Shown here in pieces: positions 1 to 11,261 of a stretch of DNA of 64,000 bases; position 1 is the stretch's first letter; each line of letters starts with the position of its first letter. The stretch spans positions 17,786,456 through 17,850,455 of the forward strand of contig NC_042960.1 in the NCBI RefSeq assembly GCF_901001165.1. The letters are read 5' to 3'. This stretch comes from Salmo trutta (taxonomy: Eukaryota > Chordata > Actinopteri > Salmoniformes > Salmonidae). Position numbers and translations under genes: made by a program. The notes beneath the pieces are model-generated. The model saw nothing but the letters and a program-made list of their open reading frames with translations, had not been told where the DNA came from and searched no databases.

Positions 1-399
1 ACATGAAAAGGTATTAATAAACAAATTAGGCACATTTGGGCAGTCTTGATACATTTTTTTTTACAGAAATGAAATGGTTCATTGGATCAATCAAACGTTG
101 CACATACACTGCTGCCATCTAGTGGCCAAAATCTAAATTACACCTGGGCTGGATTAATACATTACAGCCTTTCTCTTGCATTTCAAACATGGTCCAAAAA
201 AAAAAGTTGTTTTTCTTTGAACCAGATCGGTGTTATATTCTCCGACATTCCTTTCACATTTACACAAACTTCAAAGTGTTTCCTTTCAAATGGTACCAAT
301 AATATGTATATCCTTGCTCCAGGGCCTGAGCTACAGGCAGTTAGATATGGGTATGTCATTTTATGCCCCTTTTTTTCAATTTTTGCCTGGATAAGTTAA
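1..399. other. Unassigned flank left of the first LINE
   Basis: No gene, RNA or clear repeat boundary is visible. The stretch is AT-rich with short A and T runs. It could be the degraded 5' end of the LINE that follows or intron sequence of the doc2 gene, whose remaining 3' exons are not visible to the left of 9826. Confidence 0.4.
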
Positions 400-3300
400 G
401 AGGTTATATGAGGGCTCTCCTCCTGGTTACACTAGTGACCATATCCCCTGCGCATCCCGCAAAGGTGGAGGTGTTGCTAACATTTACAATAGCAAATTTC
501 CATTTACACCCCCCCCCCCCAAACAAATGACTGTTTTTGTCTTTTGAGATTCTAATTGTGAAATCTATTCAGCCTACTCAATCACTTTTTATAGCTACTG
601 TTTACAGGTCTCCAGGGCTGTATACAGCATTTCTCACGGAGTTCCCTGAATTCCTATTGGACCTTGTAGTCATGGCAGATAATATTCACATTTTTGGTGA
701 CTTTAATATTCACATGGAAAAGTCCACAGACCCACTCCAAAAGGCTTTGGAGCCATCATCGACTCAGTGGGTTTTTACAACATGTCTCCGGACCTACTCA
801 CTGCCAGTCATACTCTGGACCTAGTTTTGTCCCATGGAATAAATATTGTGGATCTTAATGTTTTCCTCATAATCCTGGCCTATCGGACCACCAAGAGAGG
901 ATGGCTTTCACTTCAGCATAGTGATAAATTCATGAACTTCTTTGACGTAAAGATTGTGATCATTGGAAAGCAAATTACAGACTCCTATTTAAATCTGCGT
1001 ATTTCTCCAAAGCTCAGTTGTCCTGATTCTTCACAACACTGCCAGGACCTAGGATCAACGGAGACACTCAAATTGTTTAATACTATATCTCTTGACACAT
1101 TGCTGAAAATAGTCATGGCCTCCTTAACCTTCAAGCTGCATACTGGACCCTATTCCATTGTAACTGAAAGAGCTGCTTCCTGTGCTTGGCCCTCCTATGT
1201 TGAACATAATAAACAGCTCCCTGTCCACCGGATGTGTACCAAACTCACTAAAAATGGCAGCAATAAAGCCTCTCTTAAAATACAAACCTTGACCCAGAAA
1301 ATATAAACTGTGGGCCTATATCGTCTGTCTCATTTCTCTAAAATTTTGAAAAAGTGGTTGCGCAGCAACTCACTGCCTTCCTGAAGACAATGTATACAAA
1401 AGGCTTCAGTCCGGTTTTAGACCCCATCATAGCACTGAGACTGCACTTGTGAAGGTGGTAAATGACCTTTTAATGACGTCAGACCAAGGCTCTGCGTCTG
1501 TCCTTGTGCTCCTAGACCTTAGTTCTGCTTTTGACACCATCGATTGCCACATTCTTTTGGAGAGATTGCAAACCCAAACTGGTCTACGTGGACAGGTTCT
1601 GGCCTGGTTTAGATCTTATCTGTTGAAAATATATCAGATTGTCTCTGTGGATGGTTTGTCCTCTGACAAATCAACTGTAAGTTTCAGTGTTCCTCAAGGT
1701 TCCGTTTTAGGTCCATTATTGTTTTCACTATATATTTTCACTCTAGGTAATGCCATTTGGAAACGTAATGTTAACTTTCACTGCTATGCAGACGATGCAC
1801 AGCTGTACATTTCGATGCAACATGGTGAAGCCCCAAAATTGCCCTCCCTGGAAGCCTGTTTCAGACATAAGGAAGTGGATGGCGGCAAATGTTTTGCTTT
1901 TAAACAGAGATGCTAGTTCTAGGTCCCAAGAATCAAAGATCTTCTGTTGGATCTGACAATTTAATGTTGATAGTTGTACAGTCGTCCCAAATAAAACTGT
2001 GAAGGACCTCGGCGTTACTCTGGACCCTGATCTCTCTTTTGACGAACATATCAAGACTGTTTCAAGGACAGCTTTTTTCCATCTACGTAACATTGCAAAA
2101 ATCAAGAACTTCCTGTCCAAAAATGATGAAGAAAAGTTAATCCATGCTTTTGTCACCTCTAGATTAGACTACTGCAATGCCCTACATTCCAGCTACCCGG
2201 ATAAAGTACTGAATAAACTTCAGTTAGTTCTAAACACGGCTGCTAGAATCTTGACTAGAACCCAAAAATTTGATCATATTAGTCCAGTGCTAGCTCCTCT
2301 ACACGGGCTTCCTGTTAAGGCAAGGGCTGATTTCAAGGTTTTACTGCTAACCTACAAAGCATTACATGGGCTTACTCCTACCTATCTTTACGATTTGGTC
2401 CTGCCACACATACCTACACTTACGCTATGGTCACAAGATGCAGGCCTCCTTACTGTCACTAGAATTTCTAAGCAAACAGCTGGAAGCAGGGCTTTGTCCT
2501 ATAGAGCTCAATTTTTATAGAATTGTCTGCCTATCCATGTGAGAGACGAAGACTTGGTCTCAACCTTTAAGTCTTCATTGAAGACTCATTTCTTCAGTAG
2601 GTCCTATGATTGAGTGTAGTCTGGCCCAGGGGTGTGAAGGTCAATGGAAAGGCACCGGAGCGACGAACCACCTTTGCTGTCTCTGCCTGGCCGGTTCCCC
2701 CCTCTCCACTGGGATTCTCTGCCTTTAACCCTATTACGGGGGCTGAGTTACTGGCTTACTGGTGCTCTTCCATGCTGTCCCCAGGAGGGGTGTGTCACTT
2801 GAGTGGGTTGAGTCACTGACGTGATCTTCCTGTCCGGGTTTGCGCCCCACTCGGGTTTGTGCCGTGGGGGAGATCTTTGTGGGTTATTCTCAGCCTTGTC
2901 TCAGGGTAGTAAATTGGTGGTTTGAAGATATCCCTCTAGTGGTGTGGGAGCTGTGCTTTGGCAAAGTGGGTGGGGTTGTATCCTGCCTGGTTGGCCCTGG
3001 CCGGGGGTATCGTCGGATGGGGCCACAGTGTCTCCCGACCCCTCCTGTCTCAGCCTCCAGTATTTATGCTGCAATAGTTTGTCGGGTGGCTAGGGTCAGT
3101 CTATTATATCTGGAGTATTTCTCCTGTCTTACCCTGTGTGAATGGAAGTATGCTCCCTCTAATTCGCTCTCCCTCCCCTTCCGGGGGACCTGAGCCCTGG
3201 GACCATGCCTCAAGACTACTTGGCCAGATGACTCCTTGCTGTCCCCAGTCCACCTGGTCGTGTTGTTCTGCCTGTGGCTATGGAACACTGACCTGTTCAC

Positions 3301-3967
3301 CGGACGCGCCATCTTGTCCCGGACCTGCTGTTTATGACTTTCTCTACCGCACCTGTTGTGTCGAACTCTGAATGCTCGGCTATGAAAAGCCAACTGACAT
3401 TCACTCCTGCGGTGCTGACCTGTTGCATCCTCTACAACCACTGTGATTATTATTATTTGACCATGCTGGTCTTCTATGAATGTTTGAAGATCTTGGCCAT
3501 GTACTGTTATAGGGCTCCCGAATGGTGCAGCGGTCGAAGGCACTGCATCTCAGTGCTAGAGTCATCACTACAGACACCCTGGTTTGAATCCAGGCTGTAT
3601 CACAACCGGCCATGATTGGGAATCCCATAGGGCATCGCGCACAATTGGCCCAGAGTCGTCCGGGTTTGGCCGGTGTAGGTCTTTATTGTAAATAAGAATT
3701 TGTTCTTAACTGACTATTCTAGTTAAATAAATATAAAAAATGTATAATTATAATCTCCACCCAGCACAGCCAGAAGAGGACTGGCCACCCCTCAGAGCCT
3801 GCTTCCTCTAGGTTTCTTCCTAGGTTCCTGCCTTTCTAGAGAGTTTTTCCTAGCCACCGTGCTTCTACATCTGCATTGCTTGCTGTTTGGGTTTTAGGCT
3901 GGGTTTCTCTGTAGCACTTTGTGACATCGGCTGATGTAAGAAGGGCTTTATAAATACATTTGATTGA
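400..3967 (+). mobile_element. L2-like non-LTR retrotransposon (LINE), degraded
   Basis: Broken frames in series show an endonuclease remnant (GDFNIH at about 698-716, then HTLDLVLSHGINIVDLNVF at about 800-862), a reverse transcriptase with LLDLSSAFDTID (about 1510-1545), VPQGSVLGPLLF and CYADDAQLYIS (about 1782-1814), and a C-terminal part ending in FFSRSYD at about 2613. A long 3' UTR ends in a TTTATAAATACATTTGATTGAT tail near 3967. The 3' UTR matches the copies at 6381-6717 and 48181-49370. Sequence between the endonuclease and the RT linker is deleted around 880-905, and several stops and frameshifts rule out function. A SINE is nested in the 3' UTR. Assignment to the L2 group rests on protein motifs and the tail. 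Confidence 0.85.
3512..3739 (+). mobile_element. tRNA-derived SINE nested in the LINE 3' UTR
   Basis: The head resembles a tRNA with an A-box-like segment (AATGGTGCAGCGGTCGAAGG) and a B-box-like segment (GGTTTGAATCCAGG), which together suggest a Leu-type tRNA origin. A unique middle follows, then a tail reading AATAAGAATTTGTTCTTAAC and AGTTAAATAAATATAAA. The tail matches the 3' end of the LINE at 15392-16670. Imperfect 13-bp direct repeats (ATGTACTGTTATA at 3499-3511 and ATGTATAATTATA at 3740-3752, 10 of 13 identical) look like the target duplication. The element interrupts the LINE 3' UTR, so it is the younger insertion. It resembles the salmonid Slm/Sma-type SINEs; the exact family is not certain. 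Confidence 0.85.
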
Positions 3968-4184
3968 TACACTCCAGACAACTACTGCTGAGAAGGTGTG
4001 TCACACTGACCGAAGCAATGCATTATGGGATGTTGGGGGCATAGCGGATCTTAACTTCATACCTTCCATAAAAGTAGGATCAGTGACACACACACTGAGA
4101 GAGAGGCAACCACGCTCACCGCAGTTACTCTCCTACAGACAGTGAGAATACGTCTGACAGGTGAAAATCTACTTTTCACCAGAG

Positions 4185-4246
4185 CCATATGGGCCCTGGT
4201 GAAAAGTAGCGCGCTGTTTACTGAGTAGGGTGCCATTTGGGATGCA
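4185..4246. mobile_element. Half of a fold-back MITE
   Basis: The sequence GGTGCCATTTGGGATGCA and the preceding CTGGTGAAAAGTAGCGCGCT match the right half of the palindromic element at 15293-15391. Only one arm is recognisable. The flanking stretch 3968-4860 shows no gene. Confidence 0.55.
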
Positions 4247-4876
4247 CATCTTGGTTGTTTCAGAGCATCAATTCTGCTCAGTTGCTGATCACTGACTCCC
4301 TGAGCAGACTGACTGATCTACAAATCACTTTTGCCTCCTAAATAACTACTGTAAGTCGTAAATCAGTCATATCTAGATTGATGCTCTCAAACACAGCCAA
4401 CTAGTCAGGGTCACAGTTTGCAAGTGCAGGGGCAGCAGTTATAACTAAAAGTTACACATTGCCATGAGGGGAAAATTATGATGAAACGCTTTTAACCTAA
4501 AACATATTTTTTTTACTTGAGCGAGAGCTGTGTTATACTCTAACCTAAGTATGTAGGGTAAGACTCAAAACCGAGTGGAGGTGCAGCTGAAATGTAAGGT
4601 TTACATGGGGGGAAAGCCTTTAAACCACCATCACAAACAGTACAGGCAAATAGTTACTCTCTTTGAGGAACAACAAAACAACACAGACAAGCGCGACGGA
4701 ACTCGCCAAAATAGAATCAACAGAACTCCTCGCTCTGAGGCCAATACAACAATAACAGTAGCCGCCGTTGCAACACTCCGCTGCTTCTGATTCTACTGAC
4801 CAGCTTGACTGAACACACTTCAAACACACATGACAACTCCCCACAGTACGAGAAGAGAGACGGTGTCTCGAACACA

Positions 4877-6251
4877 GCTCAGACATAATAGGCTACTAAC
4901 TAAACAGCAGGTGGTGAATGTCAGAGATTTGAGACTGTGAAAGAAGAGCGTCTCCAACGCAGCTCAGACGCAAGGCGTCTCGTAGACAGAAATGAGAAAC
5001 TATAAGAGAAAACAGACTTGAACGCAACTCAGACAGAAGTCTACTTAATCACATGGAGTGGATGTCGTAAACAAATAATTTGATTTGTGACTGTAAAATA
5101 AGAGAGTGCATTGAACGTAACACAGATACTAAACTGCACGTCAAAGACAGCAAAATATGAGAAACTCTCACATAAGAGTGTGCCTTAAATAAGATTTGTG
5201 ACTGTAAAATAAGAGAGCTCCGACATACTAAATAACAGATACTGCATGTCAAAGACTTAAAAAAAGAGATTAAAGATCAAATAAAAAAGCGGGGAAAATG
5301 AGAGAAAAACAATCTCTTGGCTCCAGAACTCTATCGCGCCATACATCAAAATAGAGACAGATAAGACACCCAGCTCTGGCTCAAAAGAACAGGAACAAAT
5401 CAATGAACAGCAAAAAGTAGAGAAAAATGAGGAAAGGGAAAGAGAAAAAAAAGAACAAAAAGCAGCTCTTTCTGTCTGTCACGGGTCTGCTTACAGCCTC
5501 CCTGCTTCATTTCTTTATCTGAATCTAGCCTTGACGGGAAGTTGGAGGAGTAGTATGAGTTTCAGGGAGTCATGAATGAGAGTATATGTAGTTAGCGATA
5601 TACCTCTTTGTCCCATTGACTAACCTCTTCTCTCCATCTTTTGGGGTTTAGATTGAGTTCCTACTTCCTACATATTTTCCTACATCTCAAAAGGGATGGG
5701 GGAGGAATGTATATGAGGGAGCCATGAATGAGAATGAGGATATATGTCGTCATTTATAAACCTATTTTCCTCTGGACTAACACCTTCTCTCCATCCTTAG
5801 GCCCACTGACTTCTGAGATACAGTCACAGATATTGTGTGATTCCATAAGCTCAATCTCTCATATATGGATTGGTGATGCATTAAACATATCTATATCACT
5901 CCAATGCATCTCTCTCTCTCTCTCTCTCTCTCTAAACCTCTCTCTCTCACACAGCTCAGACATAATATGCTATTAACTAAACAGCAGGTGGTTAATGTCA
6001 GAGATTTGAGACTGTGAAGAAGAGCGTCTCCAACGCAGCTCAGACATAGGATACTAAATAACAGGAAGTGTACGCCAAAGAAAATACATCTCAAAAGGGA
6101 TGGGGGAGGAATGTATATGAGGGAGCCATGAATGAGAATGAGGATATATGTCGTCATTTATAAACCTATTTTCCTCTGGACTAACACCTTCTCTCCATCC
6201 TTAGGCCCACTGACTTCCGAGATACAGATATTGTGTGATTCCATAAGCTCT
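4877..6251. repeat. Local duplications and degenerate tandem repeats
   Basis: Two sets of direct duplicates are visible. A roughly 90-bp block starting CTCAGACATAAT with GTGGTGAATGTCAGAGATTTGAG occurs at 4877-4972 and again at 5955-6048. A roughly 165-bp block (CATCTCAAAAGGGATGGGGG through ATTCCATAAGCTC) occurs at 5683-5852 and 6087-6251 with few differences. Between 4940 and 5260, shorter degenerate units of about 100 bp recur, for example TTTGTGACTGTAAAATAAGAGAG at 5082-5105 and 5191-5214. Every frame is short. The pattern suggests repeated unequal exchange or a complex satellite-like array. No coding function is seen. Confidence 0.75.
5909..5946. repeat. (CT)n microsatellite
   Basis: An uninterrupted CT run, with a short AAACC break, lies between the duplicated blocks. 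Confidence 0.9.
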
Positions 6252-6380
6252 CTCTCTACCTCTCTCAACCTCTCAACCTCTCTCTCAACCTCTCTCTCTC
6301 TCAACCTCTCTCTCTCTCAACCTCTCTCTCTCTCAACCTCTCTCTCTCAACCTCTCTCTCTCAACCTCTCTCTCTCAACC
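6252..6380. repeat. CTCTCTCAAC minisatellite
   Basis: Units of (CT)nCAAC, 10 to 16 bp long, repeat about ten times and stop where the LINE 3' fragment begins. The open plus-strand frame across it is a product of the repeat. Confidence 0.9.
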
Positions 6381-6717
6381 TTTGAATGCTTGGCTATGAA
6401 AAACCAACTGACATTTACTCCTGAGGTACTGACCTGTTGCACCCTCTACAACCACTGTGATTATTATTTGACCCTGCTGGACATCTATGAACCTTTGAAC
6501 ATCTTGAAGAACAATCTGGCCTTAATGACCATGTTCTGGCCACCCCTTAGAGCCTGGTTCCTCTCTAGGTTTCTTCCTAGGTTCCTGTCTTTCCTAGCCA
6601 ACGTGCTCCTATATCTGCACTGCTTGCTGTTTGTGGTTTTAAGCTGGGTTTTTGTATAATCACTTTGTGACATCTGCTGATGTAAAAAGGGCTTTATAAA
6701 TACATTTGATTGATTAT
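6381..6717 (+). mobile_element. L2-like LINE, 5'-truncated 3' end
   Basis: The sequence follows the 3' UTR of the element at 400-3967, starting at its TGAATGCTCGGCTATG segment and ending in the same TTTATAAATACATTTGATTGATT tail. It lacks the SINE present in that copy and has no coding capacity. Confidence 0.9.
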
Positions 6718-8213
6718 ACATTTCTTATTCTTCGTACCATTGTTCCAATCTCATCTTGGATTTATACATTTGACCCCTGAAAATGGGAATTCCCAACATA
6801 CTTTACATTCAAGTCCCACCCCTCCTCACCACAGTTTACAAACAAGTGCAGGGGGAACCCAGAGCCCTATACTACGAATCAGAGGGGTATACTATGAAGC
6901 AAGCTAGATCTACTCAGGGTTTTCTAAAGCTAGCCAGCTTCAGTTAGCTTCACATTCCAGCTCAGGCTTCATCCGTACTACGACGGTGGATATTGCTCAT
7001 CTGCCTTGCTGCTAGCAGGCTTGCAACTGCACGTGGATAGTCGAATGCCAAACTCTTCATTGAGACAATGCTGAAACATCAATCCATGGGTGAGTCAGTG
7101 CCACATTTACATTTGTGCCAAAATCTAAATGAAAGAAAAGTTATCTTGCAAATTCAGCTGGCTATGGTGTGAAATAGGCTTTTAGAAGTGCTGTCTTTAT
7201 TTTATTACTAATCGTGAATGACGTCTTTGGTGTGTTTGTGTTTTTCCCCCCTCCTATCAATAAAATAATTGTATTAAGTCCTCCAAAGGTTTTACTGTGG
7301 GTGACGTTTTAAATGCACTCTGTCATTATTAAATGTGTAACGTGACAGGTATTTTAACATGACTCTTTTAACACACCAAAAAAAAACATTGAATTCAAAT
7401 ATTTAATCAGTCATCTTCCTCAAATGAAGGGGATGATGAAGCAACCTTAGTGAGAGGGAGGGAATCTGATTTTGTTGGTTGTCAACTCGCAGCAGAGACA
7501 CTTGATCAAATCCTAGTAGATATACCACTCTGTTTCAATCGAAAGTTACAGATTATGCCCTTTAGAGCACCATCTTATCAAAATCAACACTACAAGCAAA
7601 TAGAAAAAAAATGGCAATTTCGTTGATGTAACCATGTAGGAGTTAAAACTGAATCTAATGACTGTTGGGGATTTTCGTATTCAGGTGTGAAGTGTACCGA
7701 TAATGATTATCTGTTTACACCGAGGATGCGTCCCAAATGACATCCCTATTCCCCAGAGTGCGTTACCTTTGACAAGGGCCCATAGGAAATATGGTGCCAT
7801 TTGGGACTCCGGCTCAGCCTGAATGATCTGTCAAGACATGATGCCGACAGTATATGTACAGTGCAGGTTGTCATATGAATAACAACGAGCCTGCTAGCTT
7901 ACATAATGCCAGCACAGTGATTCCCAATGTGCTCCTAGGAAACCTATCACGACTGCACATTTTAATCAAAGGCTTGACGAGTAGCTGATTAGTTGAATCA
8001 GGTGTGCTATTTTCCCAAACTAGAAGAGAAAATATGCAGTCCAGTGGGTATTGTAGGACCAGATAGGGAAACATTGACTAGTGACGGTTTAGAGTCTAGA
8101 GAGTAATAGCAGTTGATTATTTATTTATGTTATATGTATTTATTTATGCCAGTCAGTCTCCCTATCAATTTGTATGGAGCATAAATAAGGTGTCAATGTG
8201 TCATGACTCATGC
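6718..8213. other. Non-coding stretch with a MITE remnant
   Basis: No exon-like frame is seen. At 7726-7808 there is a degraded fold-back element (GATGCGTCCCAAATGACATCCC to GGTGCCATTTGGGACTCC) of the same family as 15293-15391. Around 6855-6965 there are short TACTACGAA-type repeats typical of dispersed fish repeats. The rest holds nothing I can name. Confidence 0.45.
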
Positions 8214-8583
8214 TGTCACGTCCTGACCATAGTAAGTGGTTATTTCTATGGTAGAGTAGGTCAGGGCGTGACAGGGGGTGTTTTTCTATGTTGTCTATTT
8301 CTATGTTTTAGTTCGAGTTTTTCTATTTCTATGTTGGGGTTGATCTCCAATTGGAGGCAACTGATCCTCGTTGCCTCTGATTGGAGATCATATTTAAGTA
8401 GGGGTTAGTTCTTTCGGTTGTGGGTGATTATATTTTGAGTAGTGTGTTTTCTCTCTGCGTCACGGTTTGTTGTTTTTTGTTAGTTCAAGTATTTAATGTA
8501 TTGCATTACGTTTCACGAATAAATAAAGATGTGGAACTACAAACACGCTGCATTTTGGTCCGATCCTTCAGACAGCCGTGACA
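8214..8583 (+). mobile_element. Solo LTR with 5-bp TSD
   Basis: The element begins TGTCACG and ends CGTGACA, a perfect 7-bp terminal inverted repeat of TG...CA type. It is flanked by identical 5-bp direct repeats CATGC at 8209-8213 and 8584-8588. Inside are a TATA-like ATATTTAAG near 8390 and polyadenylation signals (AATAAATAAA) near 8518. No second LTR or internal domain is adjacent, so this is a solo LTR, presumably left by LTR-LTR recombination. Its superfamily (Ty3-like) is inferred only from the 5-bp duplication and the ends. Confidence 0.9.
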
Positions 8584-8588
8584 CATGC

Positions 8589-9732
8589 ACTATAACAAGG
8601 TTGTGGTAGAGACTGTCAATGTGACATATGTAGTTGTTACACATAGATATAACCAGCATCAGTGTGCTAGCTTAGCATATAGCGCTGCCTCCCTGAACTT
8701 GCCTCTGAATGGGCTTGAACCAGGGTCCTCTACCTCATCAACACACCTGACAACATACAAACCAGTTGAGCTATATAAAAGGATCCAATTCAATAGCACC
8801 ATTGGCGAAATTTCAAGCTAGCTGTACCCTCTGGGCGCAGGTATAGGGCACCCCTCAGCAGGAAAAACAGAACTAGACAATCATTTGTGCCAGGTGTGAT
8901 ATCCCTCCTAAATAGCTCGGGCTAATGTTCCTATAGACTCAGTAAGGCCAGCAGGCTAGCCTTTAAAAAAAATGTTTTATTGGTATGTAACTGTTATGAA
9001 AGTTGTATTGTCAATTTTGTTTTGTATTTAAACGCCACTTTAAACGTGTACATGACACTGCAACAAAATTTCCCCATGGGGACAATAAAGTCAGTAAGTA
9101 AGTAATCTTACGGTACCTTTCTCTTCATCTAATAATGTAGAGAGTCTTTTATAAAAAAAAAATATTTTTAGGTGGTAGATCAGCTTTATTATTACAGATA
9201 GATTGTAGCTTCCATCAATGTAATTGTCTGCATCATTTCCAATCCCCCATATATATATATATATTTGTAAATATATATACTGTATATAACATTCTATTGG
9301 TTGCAAGAATTTTGTATAATAATTTAAATTGAAATACTAAAAGTTTTGAATCTGCCACTGTTTTATGGAAACTATTTTTGCAATCTATATGGCACAGCTG
9401 TACATTTTTGGTCCTTAAATGAAACTGGTATACTTTTTTAGTTATTACAATTTTCTTTAACCAATTTTGGTCTTTAATGCAGGGCCGACATAACAAGTTC
9501 CTTACTTTCTTCTCCCTCTTCCACTTCCTTTTTTGCAGTAACTCTAGAGAGCCTTTGTTGCTGCCCTATATGTGCCAGCCGGCACAACAGGGAGGACTGC
9601 TGACTGGCATCTAGCAACAGGACACCACAGGACCTACTAATGTATAACAACAAGTAATGTGAAATGACAAGGGACAACAATAACAACCTCTCCTCCATTC
9701 GTTCCATCCATCATCACATCTTCATTCCGTCC

Positions 9733-9734
<2 letters not shown>
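8589..9734. other. Non-coding, with a possible LINE 3' end
   Basis: At about 8965-9104 the sequence ends ACAAAATTTCCCCATGGGGACAATAAAG followed by a short (TAAG)n run, which resembles the terminus of a short LINE-like 3' end. A TATA-type microsatellite lies at 9248-9290. No exon is visible, and the minus-strand frames of 70-87 codons have no recognisable composition. Confidence 0.4.

Positions 9735-9808
<74 letters not shown>
9735..9808. repeat. (GT)n microsatellite, about 36 units
   Basis: An uninterrupted GT run lies 17 bp beyond the 5' splice site of a doc2 exon, inside the intron that runs off the left edge. Confidence 0.98.
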
Positions 9809-9812
<4 letters not shown>

Positions 9813-9825
9813 GGTCAAGACTTAC

Positions 9826-9950
9826 ATCTTGACGAAGGGGTCAGAGTACCCATTGGAGTCCATAGCAGCGAGGTGGGCACAGCGTACGATGCCAACCAGT
9901 AGACAGCTCTTTTCTGGACTGTAGCACAGCGACACCAGGATACGACCACG
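9826..9950 (-). CDS. doc2: doc2 exon 7: start of C2B domain
   Basis: Read on the minus strand, this 125-bp exon follows a pyrimidine-rich acceptor ending CCCCCAG and stops at donor GTAAGT. It encodes 41 residues beginning RGRILVSLCYS and including LLVGIVRCAHLAAMDSN then GYSDPFVK, the first strands and first calcium-binding loop of the C2B domain. The two loop-1 aspartates (about 326 and 332 of the assembled product) are present. It follows exon 6 in frame and ends two bases into a codon. The following exon, expected to carry the polylysine strand and the rest of C2B, is not visible to the left, so the next intron exceeds 9.8 kb or the exon is missing. Family identity is strong. Confidence 0.93.
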
Positions 9951-10265
9951 CTGGGGGAGGGGGGACACAGTTAGCCGTGACACCACTACAAATTTGAACT
10001 AAACTGTATTGATAGTTCCCTTAACGTATGTCAATGGACTGACTGTTCATGAATTAAGACCAACACATGTAAAACAGACAGTTAAAAACATACTACAAAT
10101 AGGGTCACTTAAAATTCATGGAATAAAAAACTTATACAATTATTGAAAATAATAAGATGAATTGCATGTTGGGAAATCAGTGACAGGACTGTCACTAACA
10201 GTGGGATTAGTACTACTACTATCATAGTGGCACCACTGTTGTTGCTACTACTACAGTAATAGTAG

Positions 10266-10566
10266 TAGCACAACTAATTACATTTACATTTACATTTAAG
10301 TCATTTAGCAGACGCTCTTATCCAGAGCGACTTACAAATTGGTGCATTCACCTTATGATATCCAGTGGAACAACCACTTTACAATAGTGCATCTAAATCT
10401 TTTAAGGGGGGGGGTTAAAATGATTACTTTATCCTATCCCAGGTATTCCTTAAAGAGGTGGGGTTTCAGGTGTCTCCGGAAGGTGGTGATTGACTCCGCT
10501 GTCCTGGCGTCGTGAGTGAGCTTGTTCCACCATTGGGGTGCCAGAGCAGCGAACAGTTTTGACTGG
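10266..10566 (-). mobile_element. LINE 3' end (RT C-terminus plus tail), 5'-truncated
   Basis: On the minus strand the sequence encodes AQSKLFAALAPQWWNKLTHD followed by ARTAESITTFRRHLKPHLFK and a stop, the typical last segment of a jockey/L2-type LINE polyprotein. A short 3' UTR with CTCTGGATAAGAGCGTCTGC follows and ends in (ATGTAA)n at about 10266-10290. It lies in doc2 intron 6 in the same orientation as the gene. Confidence 0.75.
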
Positions 10567-10652
10567 GCTAATGTTACTACTCCTGCTACGGGCCAATACT
10601 ATATGTATATGACAATCTCTACTATTAATGACAATGATGGTAATCTTCTTAC

Positions 10653-10709
10653 CTCTTCCTCAGCCACAGGAGTTCCTTGCTCCACGGTTTCTTTGTTGAT
10701 GTCTTTGTT
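10653..10709 (-). CDS. doc2: doc2 exon 6: C2A-C2B linker
   Basis: A 57-bp exon sits between acceptor CCACTCAG and donor GTAAGA on the minus strand. It encodes 19 residues, NKDINKETVEQGTPVAEEE, an acidic and polar linker that matches in position the variable segment between the C2A and C2B domains of DOC2 proteins. It joins exons 5 and 7 in phase 0 at both ends. On its own it would not be recognisable; the evidence is the splice sites, the preserved frame and its place between two clear C2 exons. Confidence 0.85.
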
Positions 10710-10809
10710 CTGAGTGGGAGAAGGGAGATTATTGAATTCAATACACAGTTTCTAAATCATTAGAGCCCATTGACGAACTGACGCATACACACGCAAGCCC
10801 ACATGTGCA

Positions 10810-10843
10810 CTCACTCACTCACTCACTCACTCACTCACTCACA
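10810..10843. repeat. (ACTC)n microsatellite
   Basis: About eight ACTC units lie within the 212-bp doc2 intron 5, followed by mixed CA and CT repeats to about 10914. Confidence 0.9.
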
Positions 10844-10921
10844 TGCACACAAAAACACATGCATAAGCACACACTCTCTCTCTTTCTCTCTCGCATGCAC
10901 ACACACACACACACTACATAC

Positions 10922-11048
10922 CTGTGTAATTCTCTCCAGACCCATTTTGAATCTTTTGCTCTCGCCCTTGCTCAGTTTCTTCAAGGCGACACGGACCTCT
11001 CCGATAAACTCGTTACGACCAAGCCTGTCCATGTCGCACACACACAGC
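10922..11048 (-). CDS. doc2: doc2 exon 5: end of C2A domain
   Basis: A 127-bp exon lies between acceptor TGTGTAG and donor GTATGT on the minus strand. Its first base completes an arginine codon begun in exon 4, and 42 codons follow: LCVCDMDRLGRNEFIGEVRV then ALKKLSKGESKRFKMGLERI and TQ. This is the third calcium loop and last strands of C2A. Asp239 and Asp241 of the assembled product are retained, and Glu247 occupies the last loop position as in mammalian DOC2 proteins. The strand after it is basic (KKLSKGESKR). A 10.3-kb intron separates it from exon 4. Confidence 0.95.
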
Positions 11049-11261
11049 CTACACACAGACAGGAATGACACACAGACGCACACACACAAACGCACACACA
11101 CAGACAGAAAGTGAGAAATAGAAACATACACTCTCAAGAGCTAGCAGTGGGGACTCTAAGCTGCAGATAGAAACCCCACTGATCTACAAGTAACTGCCAA
11201 AATAATGGAAATAATTGAGTAGATGAGGGATGCAAAGGATATTAAAATCAGGTGCTTCCAC

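Noticed and set aside
1743..2156. 137-codon minus-strand frame
   Set aside because: It is the antisense of the L2-like reverse transcriptase; the same shadow occurs opposite the LINE at 49853-50203.
3512..3585. Functional tRNA-Leu gene
   Set aside because: The head is diverged from a tRNA and continues into a SINE body and tail with target duplications.
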